From Azonexus hydrophilus DSM 23864 (GTDB lineage: Bacteria > Pseudomonadota > Gammaproteobacteria > Burkholderiales > Rhodocyclaceae), in NCBI RefSeq assembly GCF_000429605.1, contig NZ_AUCE01000011.1:1-64000 (forward strand): a stretch of 64,000 nt of DNA. The letters are read 5' to 3'. The notes beneath the pieces are model-generated. The model saw only the letters and a list, made by a program, of their open reading frames with translations, made no database searches and was not told the DNA's origin. This document shows positions 50,443-61,289 of the stretch, in pieces. Position 1 is the stretch's first letter. The number at the start of each line of letters is the position of its first letter. The translations under genes were made by a program, and so were the position numbers.

Positions 50443-51687
50443 TCAATACACGACGCGCCCGCCAACCAGCGTCCGGCGGACCTTGCCGCTCATCTGGCAA
50501 CCCAGCCAAGGCGAATTCTTGCCACGACTCTTGAGCGCCTCGGGCGTCAGTTGCCACTCGGCTGCCGGATCGAAGATGCAGATGTCGGCCGCTGCGCCGA
50601 TGGCCAGCGAGCCGCCGCTCAGACCGAGAATGGCCGCCGGCGCACTGGTGATCCTGGCCAGCGCCGCGCTCAGTGCCACGCCTTCCTGTTCCGCCCATTT
50701 CAGGGTCAGCGGCAACAGCACTTCAAGACCGGTGGCGCCCGGTTTGGCCTCGGCAAAGGGCACCAGCTTGTCGTCGGCACCGACCGGCGTGTGGTCCGAG
50801 CAGATCGCGGCAAACCCTGCGGCCGCGGCGGCCGACAGCGCAGCCCGGTCAGCCTGGGTGCGTAGCGGCGGCTGGAAGCGGGCATGAGTATTGAAGAAGC
50901 CGATGTCGTTTTCGGTCAGCAACAGGTGATGGACACCGACATCGAAGCTGAGCGGCAACCCCTCGGCCATTGCCGCCTTGGCCAGCGTCACGCCAGCCGC
51001 CGACGACAGGCGGGTCAGGTGCACGCGGCAGCCGGTATCGCGCACCAGTTGCACGATGGTGGCGATGGCGATGGTCTCGGCGGCGACCGGGATGCCGGCC
51101 AGACCGAGACGGGCCGCGACCTCGCCGTCGTGCGCGATGCCGTTGCGCGACAGCCAGTGATCCTGCGGATGCAGGAAAACCGGGAAAGCGAAGCTGGCCG
51201 CGTATTCGAGCGCACGCAGCAGCGCCTCGGTATCGACCACCGGCACCTTGGCTTGCGAGAAGGCAACACAGCCGGCCTTCTTCAGCCCGGCCAGTTCGGA
51301 CAGGCGCTCGCCCTGCAGGCCGAGCGTCAGGGCGCCGAGCGGCAGGACGCGGGCCTTGCCGATTTCCCGGCCGCGATGCACGAGGCGGTCGGCCAGTTCC
51401 GGCTCGTCGAGCGGCGGATCGGCATCGGGCGGAACGACGACGCTGGTCACGCCGCCGGCGACCGCCGCCGCCAGTTCGGCCTCGATCGAGTTCAGGCGGG
51501 CACCAAGGTCGATCAAGCCGGGACAGACCACGCAACCGGCAGCGTCGACAACCTCGTCGGCGACAAAGCCGGCCGGCGCTTCGCCGATCGCGGCAATCCT
51601 GCCGGCCACGACGAACAGCGAAGTGGCTTCGCGGTCGACTGCCTGGCCCGGATCGATGACACGGCCGTTTTCAATCAGGATGTTCAT
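50443..51687 (-). CDS. pyrX: Dihydroorotase-like protein PyrC' (probably non-catalytic)
   Basis: A 414-residue amidohydrolase of the dihydroorotase family, placed 1 bp after pyrB. The zinc-binding HxH of active enzymes (PGxIDxHxH) is replaced by PGLIDLGARL, so the metal site is incomplete. Other family features remain: HPQDHWLS, TGCRVHLTRLSSA and ICSDHTPV. In pseudomonads an equivalent inactive PyrC' is needed as a structural partner of aspartate transcarbamoylase PyrB; a true dihydroorotase must then be elsewhere in the genome. Start 51687 has GGGGAA upstream; MLRGIE upstream is not supported. Confidence 0.92.
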   Translation of the reverse strand: MNILIENGRVIDPGQAVDREATSLFVVAGRIAAIGEAPAGFVADEVVDAAGCVVCPGLIDLGARLNSIEAELAAAVAGGVTSVVVPPDADPPLDEPELADRLVHRGREIGKARVLPLGALTLGLQGERLSELAGLKKAGCVAFSQAKVPVVDTEALLRALEYAASFAFPVFLHPQDHWLSRNGIAHDGEVAARLGLAGIPVAAETIAIATIVQLVRDTGCRVHLTRLSSAAGVTLAKAAMAEGLPLSFDVGVHHLLLTENDIGFFNTHARFQPPLRTQADRAALSAAAAAGFAAICSDHTPVGADDKLVPFAEAKPGATGLEVLLPLTLKWAEQEGVALSAALARITSAPAAILGLSGGSLAIGAAADICIFDPAAEWQLTPEALKSRGKNSPWLGCQMSGKVRRTLVGGRVVY

Positions 51688-51688
51688 C

Positions 51689-52648
51689 TCAATTCCCCGC
51701 AACAATACTCATGACCGCCATGCGCACGGCGATGCCGAAGGTGACCTGCGGCAGGATCACCGCCTGCGGCCCGTCAGCGACCGCCGAGTGGATTTCGACG
51801 CCACGGTTCATCGGCCCTGGATGCATCACGATGGCATCCGGCTTGGCCAACGCCAGCTTCTGCGGGGTCAGGCCGTAGTGGCGGAAGTACTCGCCGGCCG
51901 ACGGCAGCAGCGCGCCGTTCATGCGTTCGTTCTGCAGGCGCAGCATGATCACCACGTCGCAATCCTTCAGGCCCGCTTCCATGTCGTGGAAGACATGCAC
52001 GCCGAGCTTGTCGAGGTGCTTGGGCAGCAGCGTTTCCGGGCCGATGGCGCGGACTTCCGGGACGCCCAGCGTGGTCAGCGCGTGGATGTCGGAACGGGCG
52101 ACGCGCGAATGCAGGATGTCGCCGACGATGGCCACGCGCAGGTTGGAAAAATCCTTCTTGTAGTGGCGGATGGTGTACATGTCGAGCAGCCCCTGCGTCG
52201 GGTGTGCATGGCGACCGTCGCCGGCATTGACGACGTGGATGTCGTCACGGCCGATGCGGCGCAGATGCTCGGCAATCAGGTAGGGCGCGCCGGAAGAGGC
52301 ATGGCGGACGACGAACAGGTTGGCGTGCATCGCGCAGAGGTTGTCGATGGTGTCGAGCAGGGTCTCGCCCTTGGCCGTCGACGAACGCCCGATGTCGAGG
52401 TTGATGACGTCGGCCGACAAGCGCTTGGCGGCGATCTCGAAAGTCGTGCGGGTGCGCGTCGAGTTCTCGAAGAACAGGTTGAACACGCTCTTGCCGCGCA
52501 GCAGCGGTACCTTTTTCACTTCACGCGCCGAGACTTCCATGAACGACTCGGCGGTGTCGAGGATCTGCGTCAGGATTGCGCGCGGCAGCCCCTCCGTTGA
52601 CAACAGATGTGTCAGCTCTCCGTTGTCGTTCAACTGCGGATTATGCAT
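51689..52648 (-). CDS. pyrB: Aspartate carbamoyltransferase catalytic chain
   Basis: A 319-residue enzyme for the first committed step of pyrimidine synthesis. Carbamoyl phosphate site [12 protein letters not shown], further [21 protein letters not shown] and [11 protein letters not shown]. Start 52648 (MHNPQLN) overlaps pyrR by 8 bp. The adjacent PyrC' is the expected dodecamer partner. No regulatory PyrI chain is present. Confidence 0.96.
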   Translation of the reverse strand: MHNPQLNDNGELTHLLSTEGLPRAILTQILDTAESFMEVSAREVKKVPLLRGKSVFNLFFENSTRTRTTFEIAAKRLSADVINLDIGRSSTAKGETLLDTIDNLCAMHANLFVVRHASSGAPYLIAEHLRRIGRDDIHVVNAGDGRHAHPTQGLLDMYTIRHYKKDFSNLRVAIVGDILHSRVARSDIHALTTLGVPEVRAIGPETLLPKHLDKLGVHVFHDMEAGLKDCDVVIMLRLQNERMNGALLPSAGEYFRHYGLTPQKLALAKPDAIVMHPGPMNRGVEIHSAVADGPQAVILPQVTFGIAVRMAVMSIVAGN

Positions 52649-53147
52649 TTTCCAGTCTCCAGGCGAGTTGACCGTCATCCTGCTTTTCCAGCACCAGGCT
52701 CTGCTTCGTTTCGAGGGCGACATCCCAGACCTTCCAGGTCGCCGCCACCGGCAGTTCCCGACCGCCCCGGTCGGCGAGCACTGCCAGCGACACCGAGGCC
52801 GGGCGTCCGTAATCGAACAGTTCGTTGATCGCCGCCCGCGTCGTCCGGCCGGTGTACAGCACGTCGTCGACCAGGATGATGTGGCGGCCCTCGACGTCGA
52901 ACGGGATCAGCGTCGGCTTGACCTGCGGATGCAAGCCCTTCTCGGCGAAATCGTCGCGGTAGAAGGAAACGTCGATCAAACCGGTTTCCCGATCGAGGCC
53001 GAGCAATTCACTGAGGCGCTCGGCGATCCAGGCGCCGCCACTGTAGATGCCGACCAGTGCAGGATCTTGCGCCAGCAGCGGGCGTATCAGTTCGGCCAGT
53101 TGCCGGCACTGGGCTTCGGCGTCGGGCAGGGTGTCATTGGGGTGCAT
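52641..53147 (-). CDS. pyrR: Bifunctional PyrR (regulator / uracil phosphoribosyltransferase)
   Basis: A 168-residue phosphoribosyltransferase. The PRPP site is [17 protein letters not shown]. The N-terminal part has [15 protein letters not shown]. In Gram-positives PyrR is the RNA-binding attenuator; in proteobacteria its regulatory role is unclear, and no PyrR attenuator is visible upstream. It overlaps ruvX by 14 bp and pyrB by 8 bp. Confidence 0.93.
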   Translation of the reverse strand: MHPNDTLPDAEAQCRQLAELIRPLLAQDPALVGIYSGGAWIAERLSELLGLDRETGLIDVSFYRDDFAEKGLHPQVKPTLIPFDVEGRHIILVDDVLYTGRTTRAAINELFDYGRPASVSLAVLADRGGRELPVAATWKVWDVALETKQSLVLEKQDDGQLAWRLENA

Positions 53148-53559
53148 GCAGCGAACTTTCGAACCAGGTTTGAAGAATCAGTTGGGCGGCAACCGCATCG
53201 AGCAGCGGCTTGGCCGACTTGGCGTTGCGTCCGGTCTCGCGCAGCCGCGCCTCGGCGTCGAGCGAGCTGAGCCGCTCGTCGGCCATGGAAACCGGAAGAT
53301 TGAACCGTTTTTGCAGACGTTCGGCGAATTTTGTCGCCAGACGGGTCATTTCATGCGGTGTTCCGTCAACATGCGTGGGCAGGCCGACGACCAGCTGCTC
53401 CGGCTGCCATTCGGCGATCAGCTTGCCGATTTCGGCAAAGCGCGCATCGTTCGACTCGGCGCGGATCACCGTCAGCGGATGCGCCGACGCCAGCAGCGTC
53501 TCGCCGGTCGCCACACCAATGCGCTTTTCGCCGAAGTCGAAGGCCAGCACCGTGCCCAC
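53134..53559 (-). CDS. ruvX: RuvX/YqgF Holliday-junction resolvase-like / pre-16S rRNA nuclease
   Basis: A 141-residue RNase H-fold protein: AFDFGEKRIGVA near the N-terminus, VVGLPTHVDGTPHEMT and MADERLSSLDAEARL follow, and AAQLILQTWFES closes it. It processes 16S rRNA ends and may act on DNA junctions. The start is GTG at 53559, sharing a base with the yqgE stop (TAGTG); no ATG precedes the domain. The yqgE-ruvX pairing is widely conserved. Confidence 0.92.
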   Translation of the reverse strand: MGTVLAFDFGEKRIGVATGETLLASAHPLTVIRAESNDARFAEIGKLIAEWQPEQLVVGLPTHVDGTPHEMTRLATKFAERLQKRFNLPVSMADERLSSLDAEARLRETGRNAKSAKPLLDAVAAQLILQTWFESSLHAPQ

Positions 53560-54119
53560 TATGCGTGCCCGGCAACGTCCGAAAGTTGGGAAAAGCTGAT
53601 GCCGAGTTTCTGCATCGCCGCCGGCAAACGTTCCTCGGGCGGCAGATCGAACAGGATGTCGGATCTGGCCGGCACCGTCAGCCAGGAATTCTGCGCCAGC
53701 TCTTCTTCGAGCTGGCCGGCATCCCAGCCCGAATAGCCCAGCGACACGATGATCTCTGACGGCAGTCCGTCCTTGGCAACGGCGGCGAGCACATCGCGCG
53801 AGCTGGTCAGGCCGACTTCGGCGTTGATCGCCATCGTCGATTGCCAGTGACCGAGCGGGCGATGCAGCACGAACCCCCGGTCGAGCTGGACCGGACCACC
53901 GAAATAGACCGGCAGGCCAGACAAAGCGGCTTGTTCCAGCTTGATGTCGATCTTCTCGAACAGGCCAGCCAGATCCATGTCGATCGGCCGGTTGACGATG
54001 ATCCCCAGCGCGCCGTTCTCGTTGTGCTCGCAGATATAGACCAGCGCATTGGAAAAATAGGGGTCTTCCAGCGCCGGCATGGCGATCAGAAAGTTGTCGG
54101 TCAGGTTGACGTTGTCCAT
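53559..54119 (-). CDS. yqgE: YqgE/AlgH family protein
   Basis: A 186-residue YqgE/AlgH protein: [37 protein letters not shown] is an exact family signature, with [15 protein letters not shown] and [22 protein letters not shown]. Function is uncertain; AlgH affects alginate in Pseudomonas. It is the first gene of a yqgE-ruvX-pyrR-pyrB-pyrC' series, each joined by overlap or a 1-bp gap. It is divergent from gspC across 130 bp in which I see no clear promoter. Confidence 0.94.
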   Translation of the reverse strand: MDNVNLTDNFLIAMPALEDPYFSNALVYICEHNENGALGIIVNRPIDMDLAGLFEKIDIKLEQAALSGLPVYFGGPVQLDRGFVLHRPLGHWQSTMAINAEVGLTSSRDVLAAVAKDGLPSEIIVSLGYSGWDAGQLEEELAQNSWLTVPARSDILFDLPPEERLPAAMQKLGISFSQLSDVAGHA

Positions 54120-54249
54120 GCCCGGATTTTAATGGAAAACAGCGCCGCACCGCTGACCATCATCAGCCCCCGGGCGCCATCGTCACAGAAGCGTAACGCT
54201 CGCGCATTAACCTCTTCTGTCTGACGACCTTAAGACTCAAACAGTCCGC

Positions 54250-54735
54250 ATGCTCCCCGCCTTCACCGCCCGCCTTGCCGGAATACCGGAGACACCAATT
54301 CGCCGTCTCGGCCAATTGGCGGTATTCGCCGTATTGCTCGGCGGCAGCTGGTTACTGGCCGTGATCGCCTGGGGCTTCCTGCCGCCACCCCTGGCACCGG
54401 CCGTCGAAATCGAACGCGATCCGCTGGCGCAGGTCGAGGGCTTTGCCGACCACCTGACATTTGCCAATCTCACGCCAACATCGGCGACAACCCCCGGCAG
54501 CCTGCTACTCATCGGCACCACGGCATCCGCCGACCCCCGTCTGGCCCGTGCATTGATACGACGCGAAGGCGAGAACCGCCTCCTGATCCTTTCCGTGGGC
54601 GACGAAGTCACCCACGGATTACGGGTCCAGCGCATCGAAAGACGGCAGATCGTGCTTTCCGGGAGCGGCGGCGAACAACGCCTGACGCTCCCGCAATCGC
54701 CCCCTCAATTCACCGAAAACCCCATCAATGACTGA
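54250..54735 (+). CDS. gspC: Type II secretion inner-membrane protein GspC (short)
   Basis: A 161-residue bitopic protein: cytosolic N-terminus, one transmembrane helix (about 23-43), then a periplasmic homology-region domain (FANLTPTSATTPGSLLLIGTTASADPRLARALIR) that docks on the secretin. There is no C-terminal PDZ domain, so it is a minimal GspC. It opens the gsp operon and overlaps gspD by 8 bp. No clear ribosome site before ATG. Confidence 0.8.
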   Translation: MLPAFTARLAGIPETPIRRLGQLAVFAVLLGGSWLLAVIAWGFLPPPLAPAVEIERDPLAQVEGFADHLTFANLTPTSATTPGSLLLIGTTASADPRLARALIRREGENRLLILSVGDEVTHGLRVQRIERRQIVLSGSGGEQRLTLPQSPPQFTENPIND

Positions 54736-56757
54736 TCCTCTGCCGTTCGGGCAAAGCAAGCTTGCTCGCGCCTCATTCTGCTTCTGCCTGTTGCTCGGAT
54801 TGCTCGTGCCGCTTGCCAATGCAGCGCCCCGCGAACCCATGGTCATCGATTTTGCCGGCGCCGACATCGAGTCGGCGATCAAGGCAATCGGCCAGATGAC
54901 CGGCCGCAACTTCGTCATCGACCCACGCGTCAAAGGCACCATCAATATCGTATCGGGCAGTCCGGTGACGCCTGAAGTCGCTTACCAGACATTGGTCGCC
55001 GCACTGCGCCTGCAAGGCTTCGCCGTCGTCGAAGGGCGCAACGTCACCCGGGTTCTGCCGGAAGCCGATGCCCGCATGCAATCCGGTCCGGTCAGCGACC
55101 CGGGCAGCGCCGGCGAGCAGATCATCACCCGGGTATTCCAGGTCCGCCATGAATCCGCGCCGCAATTGGTCAACGCACTCAAGCCACTGATCGGCGCCAA
55201 CCAGTCGATCACTGCCAACGCTGCCAGCAATACGCTGCTGATCTCCGAATCGGCCGACAATCTGCGCCGGATCGAACGCATACTTGCCGCAATCGACGTA
55301 CCCCAGGGCAACGACCCCCAGGTGCTGACGTTGCGTCATGTCTCCGCCCTGGAGGTTGCCCGTAGCCTGCAAGGCCTGTTTTCTGGCGGCACCGCTGGCG
55401 GCCTCAACATCACCACCGACCTGCGCGGCAACCGCCTCTTCCTGCGTGCGGACAACCCCGGCCTGCTACTGCGTGCCGCCGGGATTGCTGCCACCATGGA
55501 CAAGCCGGAAGCCGGCCTGGGCAATATCCGTGTCGTCCATCTGAGACATGCCGATGCGACACGGATGGCCGAAATGCTGCGCACCTTGCTCGGCGCCGAA
55601 GGCAATTCTCAAGGCAACACGAACAGCAACACCGGCATATCAGCCAGTCCGGGCGGAAATGGCACGACGACTGCCGTCAGCGAAAACAAGCCGGTCAGCA
55701 GCCCGCCTCAGGCTGGAAATGCGCTGGCAACAGGCAGCATGATCCAGGCCGACGCAGCAAGCAACTCACTGATCATCACGGCCCCCGAGGGCATATTTGC
55801 CAACTTGCAGAACGTCATCGGCATGCTCGACCGACGTCGCGCCCAGGTACATATCGAGGCCTTGATCGTTGAACTCTCGGCCGAGCGCGCCGCCGAGTTC
55901 GGCATTCAATGGCAGGATCTGAGCGGCCTGGCTAGCAACAAACTCAGCGTCATCGGCGGCACAAATTTCGGCGACAACAGCCAGAACATCATCTCGGCAG
56001 CCAGGAACATCGGCAATACCGGGCGCGGCCTCAACTTCGGCCTGGTCAACGGCACCATCAATGTCCCCGGCCTGGGCACCATCACCAATCTCGGATTGCT
56101 TGCCCGTTTCCTCGAAAGCGAGGTGAATGCCAACATTCTGTCCACGCCCAGCATCATGACCCTGGACAATGAGGAAGCCAAGATCGTGATCGGCCAGAAC
56201 CTGCCTTTCGTGACCGGTTCGTACAGCACGACGTCGGGCAACAGTTCGGTCACGCCTTTCCAGACCTACGAACGGCGGGACGTCGGTCTGACGCTGAAGG
56301 TCAAGCCGAAGATCACCGAAGGCGGCGTCGTCCATATCCAGATCTACCAGGAAGCCTCATCGGTACAGTCCGGCACTGCTGGCAGTGCTGCCGGACCCGT
56401 GACCAACAAACGCTCACTGGAATCCAGTGTGCTGGTTGACGATGGCCGGCTGATCGTCCTCGGTGGATTGATCGAAGACAGCCTCGGCAACGACGAGGAA
56501 AAGGTGCCGTTACTCGGTGATGTCCCGGTGCTTCGCAATTTTTTCCGCTACGAGAATCGCAACCGCAAGAAAACCAATCTGATGATTTTCCTGCGCCCGA
56601 CCATCGTTCGTGATGAGCGCGACTATGAAAGCCTGACCGAAGACCGCTACAGCCAATTGCTCGATGCCCAGAAGCGCCATCAGGCAAAGCGCGTACCGGG
56701 CTGGGGAGATGCCGACGCACCGCGCCTTCCCGATCTGCCCCCGGCAAGAAGCCAACC

Positions 56758-56761
<4 letters not shown>
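54728..56761 (+). CDS. gspD: Type II secretion secretin GspD
   Basis: A 677-residue outer-membrane secretin. Signal peptide to about residue 34 (LANAAPREP). N0 domain ([32 protein letters not shown]), N1-N3 domains with a low-complexity Asn/Gly/Ser linker in N3 (about 295-330), then the secretin core ([50 protein letters not shown]). The short Pro-rich tail has no obvious pilotin-binding S-domain. It overlaps gspE by four bases. Confidence 0.96.
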
Positions 56762-58254
<1,493 letters not shown>

Positions 58255-58265
58255 GGGCGATTCCG

Positions 58266-59474
58266 ATGAGCAGCTTCCGCTATCGTGCAATCACCCCCGA
58301 CGGGCGCGAAGTCGCCGGCGTCATCGACGCCGACAGCGCCCGCCAGGCACGCGGCAACCTGCGCCAGCAGGGCCTGGCCGCCTACGAAGTCGTGGCCGCC
58401 GGCAGCGAAACCAGCACCGGCGTCAGATTGCCCAGCCCGCGCCTGGGCAATACCGCATTGATGCTGCTCACCCGCCAGTGGGCAACGCTGCTGGCGGCCG
58501 GCATCCCGGTTGAACAAGCGCTGGCGGCGCTGATCGAACAAAGCGAGGAAGTCGCCACGCGAACCCTGCTGACGTCGATTCGCGACGAACTGCGCGCCGG
58601 CCACCCGCTGCACCGGGCGCTGGCCAAGCATCCGCGCAGTTTCGGCAGCCTCTATTGCGCGCTGGTGGCGGCCGGCGAACAGAGCGGCCAGCTCGACCGC
58701 GTCATGCTGCGTCTGGCCGACAACCTGGAAAGCAGCGGCGCCCTGCGCCAGAAAGTGCTGCAGGCGACGATCTACCCGGCGCTGGTGGTACTGGTTGCCA
58801 GCGCCGTCGTCGCGGCCTTGATGCTGTATGTCGTGCCGCAGGTAGTCGCCGTCTTTCAGAGCGGCAAACAAACCCTGCCGCTCCTCACCCGGCTGTTGAT
58901 CGCGACCAGCGATCTGCTCCGCCTGACCTGGCCCGGGCTCCTCGTCGGCGCCGTCATCGCTGCCTGGAGCGCGCGCGGCGCCTGGCGTCGCGACAGCTTC
59001 CGCCAGGCCCTGCAAGGACGGCTGATCCGCCTGCCGGTGGTCGGCAAACTGGCGGTCGCCTTCGACAGCGCGCGGCTGGCGCAGACCCTGGCGATCCTGG
59101 TTGGCAGCGGCGTTCCGCTACTGACGGCATTGCAGGCGGCGGGCGCCGTCATCTGGTTGCTGCCCTTGCGCCAGGCCCTGGCGACCGCCACCACCGAGGT
59201 CCGCGAAGGCGCGAGTCTGCAGCGCGCGCTTGGCCGCTCCCGACAATTTCCACCGCTGCTGGTGCACATGATCGGCAGCGGCGAATCTTCCGGACAACTC
59301 GGCGACATGCTCGACAAAGCCGCCCGCCAGCAAAACGACGAAGTCGCCGCCCGCCTGGGCACCGCCACCAGCCTGCTGGAGCCGCTGTTGATCCTGGGCA
59401 TGGGCGGCATCGTGCTGATCATCGTCCTGGCGATCCTGCAACCGATCATCGAAGTCAATCAACTACTGCACTGA
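58266..59474 (+). CDS. gspF: Type II secretion inner-membrane protein GspF
   Basis: A 402-residue platform protein with two repeated cytosolic domains and three predicted transmembrane helices (near 165-190, 215-235, 375-398). Recognised by FRYRAITPDGREVAGVIDADS and LLTRQWATLLAAGIPVEQAL. It couples GspE to the pseudopilus. Start 58266 was chosen as the family start (MSSFRYRA); an in-frame extension runs into gspE. Confidence 0.95.
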   Translation: MSSFRYRAITPDGREVAGVIDADSARQARGNLRQQGLAAYEVVAAGSETSTGVRLPSPRLGNTALMLLTRQWATLLAAGIPVEQALAALIEQSEEVATRTLLTSIRDELRAGHPLHRALAKHPRSFGSLYCALVAAGEQSGQLDRVMLRLADNLESSGALRQKVLQATIYPALVVLVASAVVAALMLYVVPQVVAVFQSGKQTLPLLTRLLIATSDLLRLTWPGLLVGAVIAAWSARGAWRRDSFRQALQGRLIRLPVVGKLAVAFDSARLAQTLAILVGSGVPLLTALQAAGAVIWLLPLRQALATATTEVREGASLQRALGRSRQFPPLLVHMIGSGESSGQLGDMLDKAARQQNDEVAARLGTATSLLEPLLILGMGGIVLIIVLAILQPIIEVNQLLH

Positions 59475-59478
59475 AGCC

Positions 59479-59913
59479 ATGCCAAACCACCGCCCACGCC
59501 AAACCGGATTCACCTTGATCGAAGTCATGGTCGTTGTCGTCATTCTGGGCATCCTTGCCGCACTGGTCGTTCCCAAGGTCATGAGCCGGCCTGACGAAGC
59601 GCGCATCGTCGCCGCCCGTCAGGACATCGGCGGACTGATGCAGGCCCTCAAGCTGTACCGCCTGGACAACCGCCGCTACCCAACCACCGAACAGGGATTG
59701 CAGGCACTGGTCGAAAAACCGACGCTGGCGCCCTTGCCCGACGGCTGGAAGGCTGGCGGCTACGTTGAACGCCTGCCACTCGACCCGTGGGGCAAACCCT
59801 ATCAGTACCTGAGCCCGGGCTTGCGCGGCGAAATCGACGTTTTCAGTTTCGGCGCAGACGGCATCGCCGGCGGCGAGGGTCAAGATGCGGATATCGGCAA
59901 CTGGGCCCTGTAA
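59479..59913 (+). CDS. gspG: Major pseudopilin GspG
   Basis: A 144-residue major pseudopilin: short leader ending at RQTG, then FTLIEVMVVVVILGILAALVVP (prepilin helix with Glu5). Calcium-site and C-terminal features: LPLDPWGKPYQYL and DVFSFGADGIAGGEGQDADIGNW are standard. Processed by a prepilin peptidase not in the window. It overlaps gspH by 29 bp. Confidence 0.96.
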   Translation: MPNHRPRQTGFTLIEVMVVVVILGILAALVVPKVMSRPDEARIVAARQDIGGLMQALKLYRLDNRRYPTTEQGLQALVEKPTLAPLPDGWKAGGYVERLPLDPWGKPYQYLSPGLRGEIDVFSFGADGIAGGEGQDADIGNWAL

Positions 59914-60370
59914 GCGACACAGCGGCTTCACGCTGATAGAAATACTGGTCACGCTGGCCATCATTGCCATCGTCGCTGGCGGCATTGCGCTGACGCTGCC
60001 CGAGCCCCACGAAGCCGAGCGTCGTTCCCTGCTCCAGGCATGGCAGATGCAGGCGGCAACCGCTGCCCGCAGGGCAAGGGCCGAGGCCCGTCCGTGGGCC
60101 TGGGAAATCAGCAAGGACGGCGCGCGCCTGCTGATTGGCGATGACGAGCGTTGGCAAGCCGTCCGGGGCGACGCAGGCCAAGTCTTGCCTTTGCCGCCCG
60201 ATCTGCAAGTCGACCGGGTCGACCTCGAAGGACAGATTCAGGACGGCGTGCGGCGCATCGTTTTCGCGGCAATCCCGCCGCTGTTCGTCGTTGAGCTGGC
60301 TGGTGCCGGCCAGCGTTGGCAGATCGCGGGTCGGGCCAACGGCCGGATTGTTCTGGAGCGACTGCAATGA
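59885..60370 (+). CDS. gspH: Minor pseudopilin GspH
   Basis: A 161-residue prepilin-like protein: leader MRISATGPCKRHSG, then FTLIEILVTLAIIAIVAGGIAL with Glu5. The globular part has few landmarks. It starts within the last codons of gspG (29-bp overlap) and overlaps gspI by 4 bp. Confidence 0.9.
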   Translation: MRISATGPCKRHSGFTLIEILVTLAIIAIVAGGIALTLPEPHEAERRSLLQAWQMQAATAARRARAEARPWAWEISKDGARLLIGDDERWQAVRGDAGQVLPLPPDLQVDRVDLEGQIQDGVRRIVFAAIPPLFVVELAGAGQRWQIAGRANGRIVLERLQ

Positions 60371-60738
60371 GCGCCCGGGAACAGGGTTTTACGCTTCTTG
60401 AAATCCTCGTCGCGCTGAGCATACTGGCGCTCGGACTGGCTGCAGCCAGCCGGGTCGGCATGACTGCCGGCGAAACCGCCTACAGCCTGCGCGACCGATT
60501 ACTGGCTGGCTGGGTGGCCGAGAATCACGCCGCCTGGTTGCACGCGACACGCGCCTGGCCAGACCCGGGCAGTAGCACGGGCAACACGCGCATGGGCGGT
60601 CACGATTTCGCCTGGCGGGTGCAGATATCGCCTGCCGCTCAGGGCTACTTCCGCCGCTTCGAAATCAGCGTCTACCCAGCCGGGCCGGCGGAAGGTGCAG
60701 TACTGAACCGTTTCGTCGGCTACCTGGAGCGGCCATGA
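60367..60738 (+). CDS. gspI: Minor pseudopilin GspI
   Basis: A 123-residue prepilin-like protein with a very short leader, MSAREQG, then FTLLEILVALSILALGLAA. GspI initiates the pseudopilus tip with GspJ and GspK. Start 60367 overlaps gspH stop as ATGA. The Glu5 needed for methylation and assembly is present. Confidence 0.92.
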   Translation: MSAREQGFTLLEILVALSILALGLAAASRVGMTAGETAYSLRDRLLAGWVAENHAAWLHATRAWPDPGSSTGNTRMGGHDFAWRVQISPAAQGYFRRFEISVYPAGPAEGAVLNRFVGYLERP

Positions 60739-61289
60739 CGCCAGCGCAACGGGGCTTTACACTGATCGAAATCCTGGTCGCCGTCAGCCTGCTGGCGGTC
60801 CTTGGCGTACTCGGCTACCGCGGCCTGGAAGCGGCGACAAGCACCGCCGGCCACCTCACCGACACCGCCGGGCGCTGGCAGGATATCGATCTGGCACTCG
60901 CCCGCCTGGGCAGTGACGTCCGCCAAGCCACGCCCGCCCGTGAACGAGGGGTTTCTAGCTGGCAACAGCCACCGGACAAAGCCGAATTGACGCTGAACAG
61001 CGCCGCCCATGGCGGCAGCAGCGAACGCCGAATCACCTACCGCTGGTCCCGTGCAGGCCTTGAACTGCTGCTCTGGCCAGGCGTTGATGGTCCCCCCCCG
61101 ACATCCGGCCATCTTTTGCTCGTCGGTATCACCGGCCTGGAGTTCGCGGCACTGGATCAGGCGGCACGCTGGCACGCCGACTGGCCACCGGCAGGGCAAC
61201 AAGGACTTCCGCGCGCCTTGCGCGTACGCCTGAGCTTGAGCGAGGGCGGCATGATTGAACGGATATTCGATGTCGCCGCCGCCGAGTGA
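60735..61289 (+). CDS. gspJ: Minor pseudopilin GspJ
   Basis: A 184-residue prepilin-like protein: leader MTPAQRG, then FTLIEILVAVSLLAVLGVLGYRGLE. The globular domain includes ITYRWSRAGLELLLWPG, typical of GspJ. Overlaps gspI by four bases and gspK by 20 bp. Confidence 0.92.
   Translation: MTPAQRGFTLIEILVAVSLLAVLGVLGYRGLEAATSTAGHLTDTAGRWQDIDLALARLGSDVRQATPARERGVSSWQQPPDKAELTLNSAAHGGSSERRITYRWSRAGLELLLWPGVDGPPPTSGHLLLVGITGLEFAALDQAARWHADWPPAGQQGLPRALRVRLSLSEGGMIERIFDVAAAE

Noticed and set aside
50443..51687. Active dihydroorotase
   Set aside because: The HxH zinc ligands are replaced (DLGARL), so I call it PyrC'-like.
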